Notes: generated from the letters alone by a model not told the origin. Numbered from the stretch's first letter, positions 25,635 to 34,223 are shown. The stretch is DNA of 39,749 bases from Streptomyces huasconensis (GCA_004010275.1 RBWT01000066.1:1-39749), one strand, 5' to 3'. Program-made: numbers and translations.

Positions 25635-25904
25635 ATGTCCCGTCCTGGCCGCTTCCGGTTCCTGCGCACAAGGCGCCGAACCGGTCCCGACCTTAACAGC
25701 GCACGCTCCATGCCGTACATGACAGGCAACGCGGCGCAGTCACCGGGCAACACGGCAGGCAACACCTTCGCCGCCGCCCTGCAGACCCCTCCCATCGTCG
25801 TCCTCTGCGGTCAGCCCGGCCTTCTGGAAGTGGCATCCTCCCTGGTCATCGTCGCCGTGTGGTCGGTCTGCACCTCGCTGCGCCGCCACCGCGACCGGGC
25901 CTGA
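25635..25904 (+). CDS. Small single-span membrane protein
   Basis: 89 residues from the ATG at 25635, preceded by an AAGGAGG site. The start is basic (MSRPGRFRFLRTRRRTGPD), the middle Asn/Ala-rich, and there is one hydrophobic segment (LLEVASSLVIVAVWSVCTSL) followed by a basic end (RRHRDRA). It stands alone between a leader hairpin and a strong terminator, so it is an independent transcription unit. Function is unknown. Confidence 0.65.
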   Translation: MSRPGRFRFLRTRRRTGPDLNSARSMPYMTGNAAQSPGNTAGNTFAAALQTPPIVVLCGQPGLLEVASSLVIVAVWSVCTSLRRHRDRA

Positions 25905-25908
25905 ACGA

Positions 25909-25945
25909 GCACCGGAGGCCAGCGGAACCCACTGGCCTCCGGTGC
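25909..25945 (+). terminator. Hairpin terminator after the small membrane gene
   Basis: A 14-bp perfect stem (GCACCGGAGGCCAG, 25909-25922, with 25932-25945) and a 9-base loop, beginning 4 bp after the stop. No T-run follows, which is usual for Streptomyces terminators. Confidence 0.75.
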
Positions 25946-26069
25946 CATCCCGGCGATCGAGTTCCCGACGAAACGGGATTGGATCACCGCTCCCTGTCAC
26001 GGAATTCACCCCTGGGCAGCCGCCCCGAATACCCCGACGCCCCCAGCGATGTCAGGAGAAGATACGCAA

Positions 26070-26468
26070 TGACGCAGCCAAATACGCAGGAAAAAACGTG
26101 CCCGTGGTGCCGCAAAACCTGGATCCCTCAGAAGTCTGGCCGCCCGGGCACCTATTGCGGCACCAAGTGCCGCCAAGCCGCAAACCGTGGAAAGAAGAAC
26201 CGCACCGACCCGCCGGACACGCGCCGAGATCGACGAGCAGCGCCTCCGGGACTTCCAGGCCGTGCAGGACGAAGTCGAAGACCTGCTCGGCTCTCTCGAC
26301 TACCCCGGCGCCCCGCCAGAAGACCCCCTGCGCATCCTCGTGCGCATCCAGCACCGCCTGGACGCCGTCACGCCCGGCCTGGTTGGTCGCGCTGGGTGGT
26401 CGGCATTTTTCCTCACAGATGTGCTCACCGGCTTGCTCACCGGCCCTCGCGAATGTCAGGCTACCTGA
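26070..26468 (+). CDS. Small zinc-finger protein, frameshifted
   Basis: The ATG at 26070 follows AGGAGAAG. The N-terminal KTCPWCRKTW and GTYCGTKCRQAANRGKK form a C-x2-C...C-x3-C zinc finger with a basic end, suitable for nucleic-acid binding. After a frame change near 26205-26225 the reading goes on as a helical part (IDEQRLRDFQAVQDEVEDLL, then DPLRILVRIQHRLDAVTPGL) and ends at 26468. The corrected length is about 130 residues. The last 30 residues may be misframed again. Function is unknown; the finger suggests a regulator. Confidence 0.55.
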
Positions 26469-26472
26469 CATT
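26452..26472. promoter_or_regulatory. Perfect palindrome upstream of queD
   Basis: AATGTCAGG-CTA-CCTGACATT, 9-bp arms with a 3-bp centre, ending 41 bp before the queD ATG. The arms are only moderately GC-rich and the site lies in the promoter position of queD, so it is more likely a regulator operator than a terminator. It also spans the end of the zinc-finger gene, whose product is one candidate binder. Confidence 0.55.
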
Positions 26473-26513
26473 CCCTTTCCGGCATTCTCCGATCCAACTC
26501 CCCGGAGCCTTCC

Positions 26514-27071
26514 ATGACCATCGAGTACGCCACGCGCTACCGGCCCGCCTCCCGCATCCCCGCCGACCCCGGCAAGCCCTACTTCATCGAGAAGGGCGAG
26601 GGAGACCGCGCCCACCTCTTCGGCGACCTGGTCACCGTCTACGCGGGCGGCGAGCAGACCGAGAACACCTTCAACTTCTTCACCGTCGAGGGCCCCAAGG
26701 GCGACCTCATCCCGGCCCACATGCACGCCGACACCCACGAGGTCTTCTACGTGACCCAGGGCGCCGTCCGGCTGTTCGTCGAGGACACCGAGGGCGTCCA
26801 GCAGGAGAAGCTGCTCACCCCCGGCGACTTCGGCTTCGTACCGAAGAACTGCACGCACGCCTACCGCATGGAGCGCCACCACAGCCAGGTCGTCGGCGTC
26901 GCCGCGGGCCCCGGCGGCACCTTCGAGCGGTTCTTCGAGAACCTCGGCGCGCCCACGGAGCAGCACGGCCTGCCGCACCGGCCGCTCATACCCGAGCCGC
27001 ACAAGTTCGGCACCGTGCCGCAGGAGTACGACGTGAACTTCCTCCCCGGCCACCAGTGGCGCACCCGGTGA
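26514..27071 (+). CDS. queD: Quercetin 2,3-dioxygenase (monocupin QueD type)
   Basis: A 185-residue single-cupin protein whose size fits the Streptomyces monocupin quercetinase. The metal ligands fall at the expected places: His69, His71 and Glu76 in PAHMHADTHEVFYV and His115 in KNCTHAY. The enzyme opens the central ring of flavonols such as quercetin with dioxygen, releasing carbon monoxide. Enzymes of this group have been reported to work with nickel or cobalt as well as other divalent metals. The ATG at 26514 begins MTIEYATRYRP. The stop overlaps the hydrolase start (GTGA), so the two genes are coupled; the hydrolase could act on the depside ester made here. A perfect palindrome lies just upstream. 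Confidence 0.85.
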   Translation: MTIEYATRYRPASRIPADPGKPYFIEKGEGDRAHLFGDLVTVYAGGEQTENTFNFFTVEGPKGDLIPAHMHADTHEVFYVTQGAVRLFVEDTEGVQQEKLLTPGDFGFVPKNCTHAYRMERHHSQVVGVAAGPGGTFERFFENLGAPTEQHGLPHRPLIPEPHKFGTVPQEYDVNFLPGHQWRTR

Positions 27072-27960
27072 CCGGGCCCGCGCTGCGGCAGCTGATCGCG
27101 CGCCCCACCCCGACCGGGCCCCGCTGCCGCCCGCGGCGGTGCGCGAGCCGGGCGTGCGCGAACTGCGCGGTGTGCCCTACCACCAGGCATCGGGCAGCCG
27201 CCCCCTGGAACTCGACCTGTGGCTGCCGGGTACCGCCCCGGCGGCCGGCCCGGCGCCGCTGGTGCTGTTCGTGCACGGGCTCTGGCTCCAGGGGCGGCGC
27301 GACGACATGGGCCCGCGCACCCGGCAGTGGTCCCCGGGGCCGTTCGCGCGCATCGCGGCGGCGGGCTCCGCCGTGGCCTGCGTCGACTACCGGCTCAGCG
27401 GCGAGGCGGCCTTCCCGGCCCCGCTGGACGACGTACGCGCCGCCCTGCGCTGGCTCACCCTGCGCGGCCCGGAACTCGGCGTCGACGGCGGCGGACGGTG
27501 GTCTGGGGCGAGTCCGCGGGCGGCCACCTCGCCTCGCTCCTCGCGCAGGACGAGCCGGGCGTGGCCGGTGCCGTGATCTGGTACGGGCCGAGCGATCTGA
27601 CCGCCGCCCGGGGCCCGTTCCGCCCCGAGGACCCCGCCACCCCGGAAGCGCTCCTGCTGGGCGCGGCCCCGGCGGCCGTACCGGAGGCGGCGCGGGCGGC
27701 CAGTCCGCTGGCCCGCGTCCGTCCGGGGGCGCCGTCCTTCCTGCTGGTGCACGGGGACGCGGACACGATGGTGGACCACTCGCACAGCGCGGCGCTGGCG
27801 GCCGCGCTGCGCGGGGGCGGGGACGGCGGCGGAACTGTGGACGGTCCCCGGCGCGGACCACGGCTGGCACGGCCTGCCCGAAGCCGAGGTCGAGCGGATC
27901 TTCACGCGCTCCCTGGACTTCGTACGCGCGCGTACGAACGAGAGCGAGGCGAGGCCCTAG
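27068..27960 (+). pseudogene. Alpha/beta hydrolase, frameshifted
   Basis: The GTG at 27068 overlaps the queD stop. A frame change near 27105-27120 leads into VREPGVRELRGVPYHQASGS and PLVLFVHGLWLQGRRDDMG (oxyanion-hole HG). A second change near 27500 gives VVWGESAGGHLASLLAQDEP, with G-E-S-A-G as the nucleophile elbow, then FLLVHGDADTMVDHSHSAAL (acid region). A third near 27835 gives LWTVPGADHGWHGLPEAE, with the catalytic His, and the stop at 27960. The corrected protein is about 297 residues with a complete Ser-Asp-His set. It is an esterase/lipase-like enzyme. Coupling to queD suggests cleavage of the ester formed from flavonols. As sequenced, the frames are broken. Confidence 0.65.
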
Positions 27961-27984
27961 AGCCCGGCCTCGGCGGCCGGGCTC
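27960..27984. terminator. Terminator between converging hydrolase and hppD
   Basis: A 10-bp perfect stem (GAGCCCGGCC, 27960-27969, with 27975-27984) and a 5-base loop lie exactly between the stops at 27960 (plus) and 27994 (minus), so it likely serves both directions. Confidence 0.75.
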
Positions 27985-27993
27985 GTCCGGCGG

Positions 27994-29142
27994 CTAGAGA
28001 TTCCCCCGCTTCTCCTGCTCCCGCTCGATCGCCTCGAAGAGGGCCTTGAAGTTGCCCTTGCCGAAGCCCATGGAGCCGTGCCGCTCGATCATCTCGAAGA
28101 AGACGGTCGGGCGGTCCTGGACCGGCTTGGTGAAGATCTGCAGCAGGTAGCCGTCCTCGTCGCGGTCGACGAGGATCTTCAGCTCGCGCAGGGTCTCCAC
28201 GGGCACGCGGGTCTCACCGGCCCACTCGCCGAGCGTGTCGTAGTACGAGTCGGGGGTGTCGAGGAACTGGACGCCCGCCGCGCGCATCGTGCGCACCGAC
28301 TCGACGATGTCGTTCGTGGCGAGCGCGATGTGCTGGACGCCCGCGCCGCCGTAGAACTCCAGGTACTCGTCGATCTGCGACTTCTTCTTGGCGATGGCGG
28401 GCTCGTTGATCGGGAACTTCACCTTGAGGGTGCCGTCAGCGACCACCTTCGACATCAGCGCGCTGTACTCGGTCGCGATGTCGTCGCCCACGAACTCCTT
28501 CATGTTCGTGAAGCCCATGACCTTGTTGTAGAAGCCGACCCACTCGTTCATCTTGCCGAGTTCGACGTTGCCGACGCAGTGGTCGATCGCCTGGAAGGTC
28601 CGCTTGGCCGGCGGCTCGACCATCGGCTGCGCGGAGACGAAACCGGGCAGGTAGGGCCCGTCGTACCCGGAGCGCTCCACCAGCGTGTGGCGGGTCTTGC
28701 CGTAGGTGGCGATGGCGGCGAGCACGACCGTGCCGTTCTCGTCCTTCTCCTCGTACGGCTCTACGATGCCGCGCGCGCCGTGCTCGACGGCGTACGCGTA
28801 CGCGGCGCGGGCGTCCGGGACCTCGATGGCGAGGTCGATGACGCCGTCGCCGTGCTCGGCCACGTGGGTGGCGAGGAAGTGGCCCCAGTCGGTGGAGGCC
28901 TTGATGACGGAGGTGAACACGAAGCGGGCGGCGCCGTTCGTGAGCACGTAACTGGCGGTCTCGCGGCTGCCGTTCTCCGGTCCGGAGTAGGCCACGAGCT
29001 TCATGCCGAACGCCGTGGAGTAGTAGTGCGCCGCCTGCTTGGCGTTGCCCACGGCGAAGACGACCGCGTCCATTCCCTTGACCGGGAAGGGATCGGCCTC
29101 GCGCGCGGTGTCCGGGGAAGTGTGGGTGGTGGTCTCAGTCAT
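27994..29142 (-). CDS. hppD: 4-hydroxyphenylpyruvate dioxygenase
   Basis: 382 residues from the ATG at 29142, the normal length for the Streptomyces enzyme; a longer in-frame start at 29166 is unlikely. It converts 4-hydroxyphenylpyruvate to homogentisate in tyrosine breakdown and uses iron. The two vicinal-oxygen-chelate domains are visible. The iron ligands are the His of AIDHCVGNVE, the His of GVQHIALATND and the Glu of TVFFEMIER. The C-terminal YLLQIFTKPVQDRPTVFFE and the final helix with GSMGFGKGNFKALFEAIERE are typical. The frame is intact. It is divergent from an Lrp/AsnC regulator with a 121-bp shared promoter region, the likely control point. Confidence 0.95.
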   Translation of the reverse strand: MTETTTHTSPDTAREADPFPVKGMDAVVFAVGNAKQAAHYYSTAFGMKLVAYSGPENGSRETASYVLTNGAARFVFTSVIKASTDWGHFLATHVAEHGDGVIDLAIEVPDARAAYAYAVEHGARGIVEPYEEKDENGTVVLAAIATYGKTRHTLVERSGYDGPYLPGFVSAQPMVEPPAKRTFQAIDHCVGNVELGKMNEWVGFYNKVMGFTNMKEFVGDDIATEYSALMSKVVADGTLKVKFPINEPAIAKKKSQIDEYLEFYGGAGVQHIALATNDIVESVRTMRAAGVQFLDTPDSYYDTLGEWAGETRVPVETLRELKILVDRDEDGYLLQIFTKPVQDRPTVFFEMIERHGSMGFGKGNFKALFEAIEREQEKRGNL

Positions 29143-29263
29143 GTGCCGAGGCTCCCGCCGATCCACAAGGTGCGCAATAGTTCGCGTTTTCAGTGGTCAA
29201 ACTGCCCAGTGGATGACCAGGATGGGCGGGCTATCTGTACATGATGACCACCCGGGAGGCCGC

Positions 29264-29734
29264 ATGGCGATCGATCATCTGGACGGCAGGCTCATCGTGC
29301 TCCTGGCACGGGAGCCGCGCATCGGCGTTCTGGAGGCGTCCCGCAGGCTCGGGGTGGCGCGCGGCACGGTGCAGGCGCGCATGGACCGGCTTCAGTCCAA
29401 TGGAGTCATCCGCGGGTTCGGCCCGGAGGTCGACCCGGCGGCGCTCGGCTACCCCGTCACGGCGTTCGCGACGCTGGAGATCAAACAGGGGCAGGGCGCG
29501 GACGTACGGGCGCACTTGGCGACCGTCGCCGAGGTGCTGGAGCTGCACACCATCACGGGCCACGGCGACATGCTCTGCCGCCTCGTGGCGCGGTCGAACG
29601 CCGATCTCCAACGTGTGATCGACCGGGTCGTGGGTTTTGATGGCATCGTCCGGGCCTCCACCGCGATCGTCATGGAGAACCCCGTTCCGCTGCGGATCAT
29701 CCCGCTCGTGGAGCAGGCGTCCCAAGATGTCTGA
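29264..29734 (+). CDS. Lrp/AsnC-family regulator next to hppD
   Basis: 156 residues from the ATG at 29264, preceded by CGGGAGG. The N-terminal helix-turn-helix (HLDGRLIVLLAREPRIGV, then EASRRLGVARGTVQARMDRL) is followed by the RAM/ligand-binding domain (YPVTAFATLEIKQGQGADVR, then ELHTITGHGDMLCRLVARSN). This is the standard feast-famine regulator size. Lrp-type proteins bind an amino acid or related compound. Divergent placement from hppD suggests it senses tyrosine or a catabolite and controls hppD. Imperfect CAGTGG repeats lie in the shared promoter region (29190-29215). Confidence 0.85.
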   Translation: MAIDHLDGRLIVLLAREPRIGVLEASRRLGVARGTVQARMDRLQSNGVIRGFGPEVDPAALGYPVTAFATLEIKQGQGADVRAHLATVAEVLELHTITGHGDMLCRLVARSNADLQRVIDRVVGFDGIVRASTAIVMENPVPLRIIPLVEQASQDV

Positions 29735-29776
29735 GGATGATCGCCGAGCCCGGGAGGAGCACTCCTGAGAGGCGAG

Positions 29777-30436
29777 GTGAGCACGTCGGTGGATTTCTGG
29801 GACTACCTCGGCACCCGGCACGAACAGCTGCTGACGGACGCGTACCAGCACGCCTCGGCCGTCTTCCAGTGCATGGTCGTGGCCACCGTGCTGGGCGTGC
29901 TGATCGGCGTGCTCACCTACCGCAGCGGGTGGGCGGGCAACGTCGCCACGACGGTCACCTCCACCGTGCTCACCGTTCCCTCGCTCGCCATGATCGGCCT
30001 GCTGATCCCGGTCGTCGGGCTCGGCGTCGCCCCGACCGTCGTGGCCCTGACCCTGTACGGCCTGCTGCCCATCGTGCGCAACGCCATCGTCGGCCTGCGG
30101 GGTGTGGACCCCACGCTCGTCGACGCGGCGAAGGGCATCGGGATGTCCCGGGCCGCCCGGCTCTTCCGGGTGGAGCTGCCGATCGCCTGGCCGCCGATCC
30201 TCACCGGCATCCGGGTCTCCACCCAGATGCTGATGGGCATCGCCGCCATCGCCGCGTACGCCTCCGGGCCCGGCCTCGGCAACGTGATCTTCCGCGGCAT
30301 CGGCTCGCTCGGCAGCAGGAACGCGCTCAACCAGGTGCTCGCGGGCACGCTGGGCATCGTCGTCCTGGCGCTGCTCTTCGACGCCGCCTACGTCCTGATC
30401 GGCCGGCTGACCATCCCGAGGGGTATCCGTGTCTGA
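29777..30436 (+). CDS. ABC osmolyte importer permease (OpuCB type)
   Basis: 219 residues with five or six membrane helices (FQCMVVATVLGVLIGVLTY, LTVPSLAMIGLLIPVVGLG, GIVVLALLFDAAYVLIG). The cytoplasmic coupling loop has the G-x3-G-x-x-R-A pattern (AAKGIGMSRAARLFRVELP) that contacts the ATPase. It belongs to the glycine betaine/choline (ProW/OpuC) permeases. It starts with a GTG and overlaps the ATPase gene by 8 bp, opening a four-gene operon for uptake of a quaternary amine or similar osmoprotectant. The frame is intact. Confidence 0.85.
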   Translation: MSTSVDFWDYLGTRHEQLLTDAYQHASAVFQCMVVATVLGVLIGVLTYRSGWAGNVATTVTSTVLTVPSLAMIGLLIPVVGLGVAPTVVALTLYGLLPIVRNAIVGLRGVDPTLVDAAKGIGMSRAARLFRVELPIAWPPILTGIRVSTQMLMGIAAIAAYASGPGLGNVIFRGIGSLGSRNALNQVLAGTLGIVVLALLFDAAYVLIGRLTIPRGIRV

Positions 30437-31703
30437 GCCCACCGCGCCCGGCGCCGCCGCCTCCGGGGCGACGATCGAGCTGGAGAACCTCACCAAGCGC
30501 TACCCGGGCAGCCCCGAACCGGCCGTGGACAGCGTCAGTATGGAGATCGGGGCGGGCGAGACGGTGATCTTCGTCGGGCCGTCAGGATGCGGCAAGTCGA
30601 CGACCCTGAAGATGATCAACCGCCTGATCGAGCCGACCGGCGGCCGCATCCGCATCAACGGCGAGGACGTCACCGACATCGACCCGGTGAAGCTGCGCCG
30701 CAAGGTCGGCTACGCCATCCAGTCCTCCGGGCTCTTCCCGCACATGACGGTCGCCCAGAACATCGCCCTCGTACCGAAGATGATCGGCTGGGGCAAGGCC
30801 CGCATCCGCTCCCGGGTGGAAGAAATGCTCGACCTGGTCGGCCTGGACCCCGGCGAGTTCCACGACCGCTATCCGCGCCAGCTCTCCGGCGGCCAGCAGC
30901 AACGCGTCGGCGTGGCGCGGGCGCTGGCGGCCGATCCGCCGGTGCTGCTGATGGACGAGCCGTTCGGCGCCGTCGACCCGATCACCCGCGACCACCTCCA
31001 GGACGAGCTGATCCGGCTCCAGAGCGAGCTGCACAAGACCATCGTCTTCGTCACGCACGACTTCGACGAGGCCATCAAGCTCGGTGACCGCATCGCCGTG
31101 CTGCGCGAGCGCTCGCACATCGCGCAGTTCGACACGCCCGAGGCGATCCTGACCAACCCCGCGGACGACTTCGTCTCCGGTTTCGTCGGCGCGGGCGCGG
31201 CGCTCAAGCGGCTGAACCTGACGCGCGTACGCGATGTGGAGATCGCCGACGTGCCGACGGTGACCGTCGACGACCCGCTCCAGGACATCTTCGACAAGCT
31301 GCGCGGCGGCACCACCAACGAACTGCTCCTGCTCGACAAGCGGGGCCGCCCCTACAAGTGGCTGCGCCGCGGCGACCTGATGCGCGCCCGGGGCTCCCTG
31401 GCCCGCGCGGGCACCCTCGTCCACGACACGGTGACCCGCGACGCCACGCTGCGCGACGCACTCGAAGCGGTGCTCACCGACAACGCGGGCCGGGTCGCGG
31501 TGACCGGGCGGCGCGGCGAGTACACGGGCGTGGTGGACATGGAGACGCTGCTGAACTCCGTCCACGAGATGCTGGAGGCCGACCGCCTCGACGCCATCGA
31601 GCACCAGCACGACCTGGAGGAGCAGCGCGCCCAGTTGACCCATCAGGAGCAGGAGGGCGCGGGTCCCGGTCCCGGGGGTCCCGGCGGGGCGGCGCGGGCA
31701 TGA
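30429..31703 (+). CDS. ABC osmolyte importer ATPase with CBS region (OpuCA type)
   Basis: 424 residues. Walker A GPSGCGKST (50-58), signature LSGGQQQRVGVARAL (about 152-166), Walker B VLLMDEPFGAVDP (about 172-184) and the H-loop VFVTHDFDEA are all present, so it is an active-looking ATPase. From about 265 onward it carries a CBS-domain region (VPTVTVDDPLQDIFDKL, then LVHDTVTRDATLRDALEAVL), which in OpuA/OpuC transporters senses ionic strength or a nucleotide. The Gly/Pro-rich tail is ordinary. It is overlapped by permease genes at both ends, consistent with tight co-expression. Confidence 0.9.
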   Translation: MSEPTAPGAAASGATIELENLTKRYPGSPEPAVDSVSMEIGAGETVIFVGPSGCGKSTTLKMINRLIEPTGGRIRINGEDVTDIDPVKLRRKVGYAIQSSGLFPHMTVAQNIALVPKMIGWGKARIRSRVEEMLDLVGLDPGEFHDRYPRQLSGGQQQRVGVARALAADPPVLLMDEPFGAVDPITRDHLQDELIRLQSELHKTIVFVTHDFDEAIKLGDRIAVLRERSHIAQFDTPEAILTNPADDFVSGFVGAGAALKRLNLTRVRDVEIADVPTVTVDDPLQDIFDKLRGGTTNELLLLDKRGRPYKWLRRGDLMRARGSLARAGTLVHDTVTRDATLRDALEAVLTDNAGRVAVTGRRGEYTGVVDMETLLNSVHEMLEADRLDAIEHQHDLEEQRAQLTHQEQEGAGPGPGGPGGAARA

Positions 31704-32554
31704 GGCCGCACGACCACCGCCCCGAGGGGGAGCACGAGGTCAAGGGTGTCGCCTTCCGTGACGCGGGCGGGAGCGAGCAGGAGGCACCGCCGCCCCCGGC
31801 CGCGGGGCGGCAGGCGCGCCGGGTCACGTGGCAGAAGGTCACCTTCCTGCCCGCCGTCCTCGTGGCGGTCCTGCTGCTCACCTGGGGGTGGTTCCAGCAG
31901 ACGGACCTGGACTCGATCTCCAGGAACGCGCTGGCGGACGGGAACGTCTGGCTCCGGCTCCGCCAGCACATCCAGCTGACCGTGATCTCCACCTTCTTCG
32001 TGCTGATCATCGCCATCCCGCTCGGCATCCTGCTGACCCGCGGGAAGCTGCGCAGGGCGGCACCGGCCGCGATGGCGCTGGCCAACATCGGCCAGGCGAC
32101 CCCGGCGATCGGCCTGCTGGCCCTGCTGGTGATCTGGCTGGGCATCGGCGAGAAGGCGGCCCTGATCGGCATCATCGTCTACGCCGTCCTGCCGGTCCTG
32201 TCCAACACGATCGCGGGCCTGAAGGCGAACGACCCGACGCTGCTCGAAGCGGCGCGCGGCATCGGCATGTCCCCGCTGGGCGTCCTCGGCAAGGTCGAAC
32301 TCCCCCTGGCGGTCCCGCTGATCCTCGCGGGCGTGCGGACGGCGCTCGTGCTGAACGTCGGTACGGCGACCCTCGCCACGTTCGGCGGGGGCGGCGGCCT
32401 GGGTGACCTGATCACGACGGGGATGACCAACCAGCGCATGCCGGTCCTGCTGCTCGGCTCGATCCTGACGATCGTGCTGGCGCTGCTGGTGGACTGGCTG
32501 GCGTCGCTGGCCGAACTGTTCCTGCGCCCGCGCGGGCTGGAGGCGGGCTCATGA
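31700..32554 (+). CDS. ABC osmolyte importer permease, second subunit (OpuCD type)
   Basis: 284 residues from the ATG at 31700, overlapping the ATPase stop (ATGA). A long cytoplasmic N-terminus (about 50 residues, charged) precedes the membrane part (KVTFLPAVLVAVLLLTWGW, TVISTFFVLIIAIPLGILLT, ATPAIGLLALLVIWLGIG). The coupling loop reads EAARGIGMSPLGVLGKVELP. It pairs with the other permease to form the heterodimeric channel. Its stop overlaps the binding-protein start. Confidence 0.85.
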   Translation: MRPHDHRPEGEHEVKGVAFRDAGGSEQEAPPPPAAGRQARRVTWQKVTFLPAVLVAVLLLTWGWFQQTDLDSISRNALADGNVWLRLRQHIQLTVISTFFVLIIAIPLGILLTRGKLRRAAPAAMALANIGQATPAIGLLALLVIWLGIGEKAALIGIIVYAVLPVLSNTIAGLKANDPTLLEAARGIGMSPLGVLGKVELPLAVPLILAGVRTALVLNVGTATLATFGGGGGLGDLITTGMTNQRMPVLLLGSILTIVLALLVDWLASLAELFLRPRGLEAGS

Positions 32555-33519
32555 GGCCGACGACACGGACGACCGCCCTGGCGGTGCTGGCCGGCGCCCT
32601 GCTGGTGAGCTGCGGCCTGACCAGCGGCAGCCCCATGGTGGACGACGTGAAGCCCGGCTCCGTCGGCCGGGGCCGCCCCCTCAAGGGCGCCGATCTCACC
32701 GTCACGTCCAAGGAGTTCACCGAACAGCTGATCCTCGGCGCGATGATGGGCATCGCCTTCGAGGCGGCGGGCGCGAACGTGCTGGACCGCACCGGCATCC
32801 AGGGCTCGATCGGCGCCCGCGAGGCTGTCAAGAGCGGTGACGCGGACGCCATGTACGAGTACACGGGCACCGCCTGGATCACCTACCAGGGCAACACGGA
32901 GCCGATCGACGACCCGCGCGAGCAGTGGGAGGCGGTGCGGGACGCGGACCGGAGGAACGGCATCACGTGGCTCGCCCCGGCCGCGCTGAACAACACGTAC
33001 GCGCTGGCGACGAACACGCGCAACGTGGCGAAGTACAAGACGAAGACGCTCTCGGACGTGGCGGCGCTGGCCAAGTCCGACCCGCGAGCCGTCACGCTCT
33101 GCGTGGAGAGCGAATTCGCCTCGCGCGAGGACGGGCTGCCGGGCATGCAGAAGGAGTACGGGATGAGCGTCCCGGCCGGCAGCATCACCAAGATGGACAC
33201 CGGCATCATCTACACGCAGGCGGCCAAGGGGGCGTGCGCGTACGGCGAGGTCTTCACCACCGACGGCCGCATCAAGGCGATGGACCTCACGGTGATGGAG
33301 GACGACAAGCGCTTCTTCCCCAACTACAACGCGGCCCCGGAGATCAACAGCAAGTCCCTGAAGAAGTACCCGCAGATGGCGGAGATTCTGGCGCCCATCA
33401 CGAAGAAGCTGACCAACACGGTGGCGCGGGACCTCAACGCGAAGGTGGACGTGGAGGGCCAGGACCCGCACGAGGTGGCGAAGGACTGGCTGATCGCGGA
33501 GGGCTTCGTCAAGGAGTAG
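32551..33519 (+). CDS. Osmolyte-binding lipoprotein (OpuCC type)
   Basis: 322 residues. A lipoprotein signal with lipobox LVSC (Cys21) anchors it outside the membrane. The body is a type-II periplasmic-binding fold of the OpuAC/QAT family (LTVTSKEFTEQLILGAMMGI at the start of the domain; SGDADAMYEYTGTAWITY; AEILAPITKKLTNTVARDLN). It captures a quaternary amine such as glycine betaine or choline for the two permeases. It is the last of four overlapping genes. Confidence 0.88.
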   Translation: MRPTTRTTALAVLAGALLVSCGLTSGSPMVDDVKPGSVGRGRPLKGADLTVTSKEFTEQLILGAMMGIAFEAAGANVLDRTGIQGSIGAREAVKSGDADAMYEYTGTAWITYQGNTEPIDDPREQWEAVRDADRRNGITWLAPAALNNTYALATNTRNVAKYKTKTLSDVAALAKSDPRAVTLCVESEFASREDGLPGMQKEYGMSVPAGSITKMDTGIIYTQAAKGACAYGEVFTTDGRIKAMDLTVMEDDKRFFPNYNAAPEINSKSLKKYPQMAEILAPITKKLTNTVARDLNAKVDVEGQDPHEVAKDWLIAEGFVKE

Positions 33520-33563
33520 CCGGGCCGGGAGCAGCCGGGCCACGGAAGTTACAAAGAACTGCT

Positions 33564-33595
33564 TGCAAAGAAACCGTTGCAACCAACTCTTTGCA
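33564..33595. promoter_or_regulatory. Inverted repeat upstream of the ArsR-type gene
   Basis: TGCAAAG (33564-33570) and CTTTGCA (33589-33595) are exact complements 18 bp apart, with a further TTGCAA between them, in an unusually AT-rich stretch 17 bp before the ATG at 33612. A likely operator/promoter for this regulator. Confidence 0.5.
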
Positions 33596-33611
33596 TGGCT
33601 ACGCTGACGGC

Positions 33612-34211
33612 ATGACGGAACAGTCGCCGCCCCGCAACATCCACCGCCTCGACGCCCGCACACTGCGCGGCCTCGCGCACCCCCTGCGCATGCGGCTGCT
33701 CTCCTCGCTGCGCCTGGACGGCCCGGCGACCGCGTCCCAACTCGCCGCCCGCCTGGGCGAGTCGAGCGGCGCGACCAGTTACCACTTGCGTCAGCTCGCG
33801 GAGTACGGCTTCGTGGAGGACGCCCCGGAGCGGGGCAAGGGGCGGGAGCGGTGGTGGCGTTCGGCCCACCAGGGCACGCGGACCGACGAGCACCTCATCC
33901 GTGACCCGGACCCGGAGGTGCGCGGCGCGCTGAACACCCTCCTGCACGAGTACGCGACCCAGCGCGCCCAGGAGGTCTCCACCTGGATCGCCACCCGGCA
34001 CGAGTGGTCGCGGGAATGGGACGAGGCCGCGGAAACCAGCGACTTCACCCTGGACCTGACGCCCGCGCTCGCCGCCGAGCTGGGCGACAAGGTCCACGAA
34101 CTCGTGGAGAGCTACCGCGCGTTGGCACCCGAGGCGGACACACCGGACGTGGCCAAGGTGCGCGTCCACTCCCACATCTTCCCGACGCGGCCGAAGGCCG
34201 ACGGCACCTGA
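33612..34211 (+). CDS. ArsR-type winged-helix regulator
   Basis: 199 residues. The N-terminal winged helix (TLRGLAHPLRMRLLSSLRLD, then TASQLAARLGESSGATSYHL and RQLAEYGFVEDAPERGKGRE) is typical of ArsR/SmtB-like regulators. There is no Cys metal site, so it likely senses something other than arsenic. The C-terminal half (RHEWSREWDEAAETSDF, then ELVESYRALAPEADTPDVAK) is helical and may bind a ligand or partner. The frame is intact; it likely controls itself through the AT-rich repeats upstream. Confidence 0.8.
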   Translation: MTEQSPPRNIHRLDARTLRGLAHPLRMRLLSSLRLDGPATASQLAARLGESSGATSYHLRQLAEYGFVEDAPERGKGRERWWRSAHQGTRTDEHLIRDPDPEVRGALNTLLHEYATQRAQEVSTWIATRHEWSREWDEAAETSDFTLDLTPALAAELGDKVHELVESYRALAPEADTPDVAKVRVHSHIFPTRPKADGT

Positions 34212-34223
34212 GAGGGGCACGGC

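Noticed and set aside
28078..29244. 388-residue open frame opposite hppD
   Set aside because: Antisense shadow of a clearly recognised gene.
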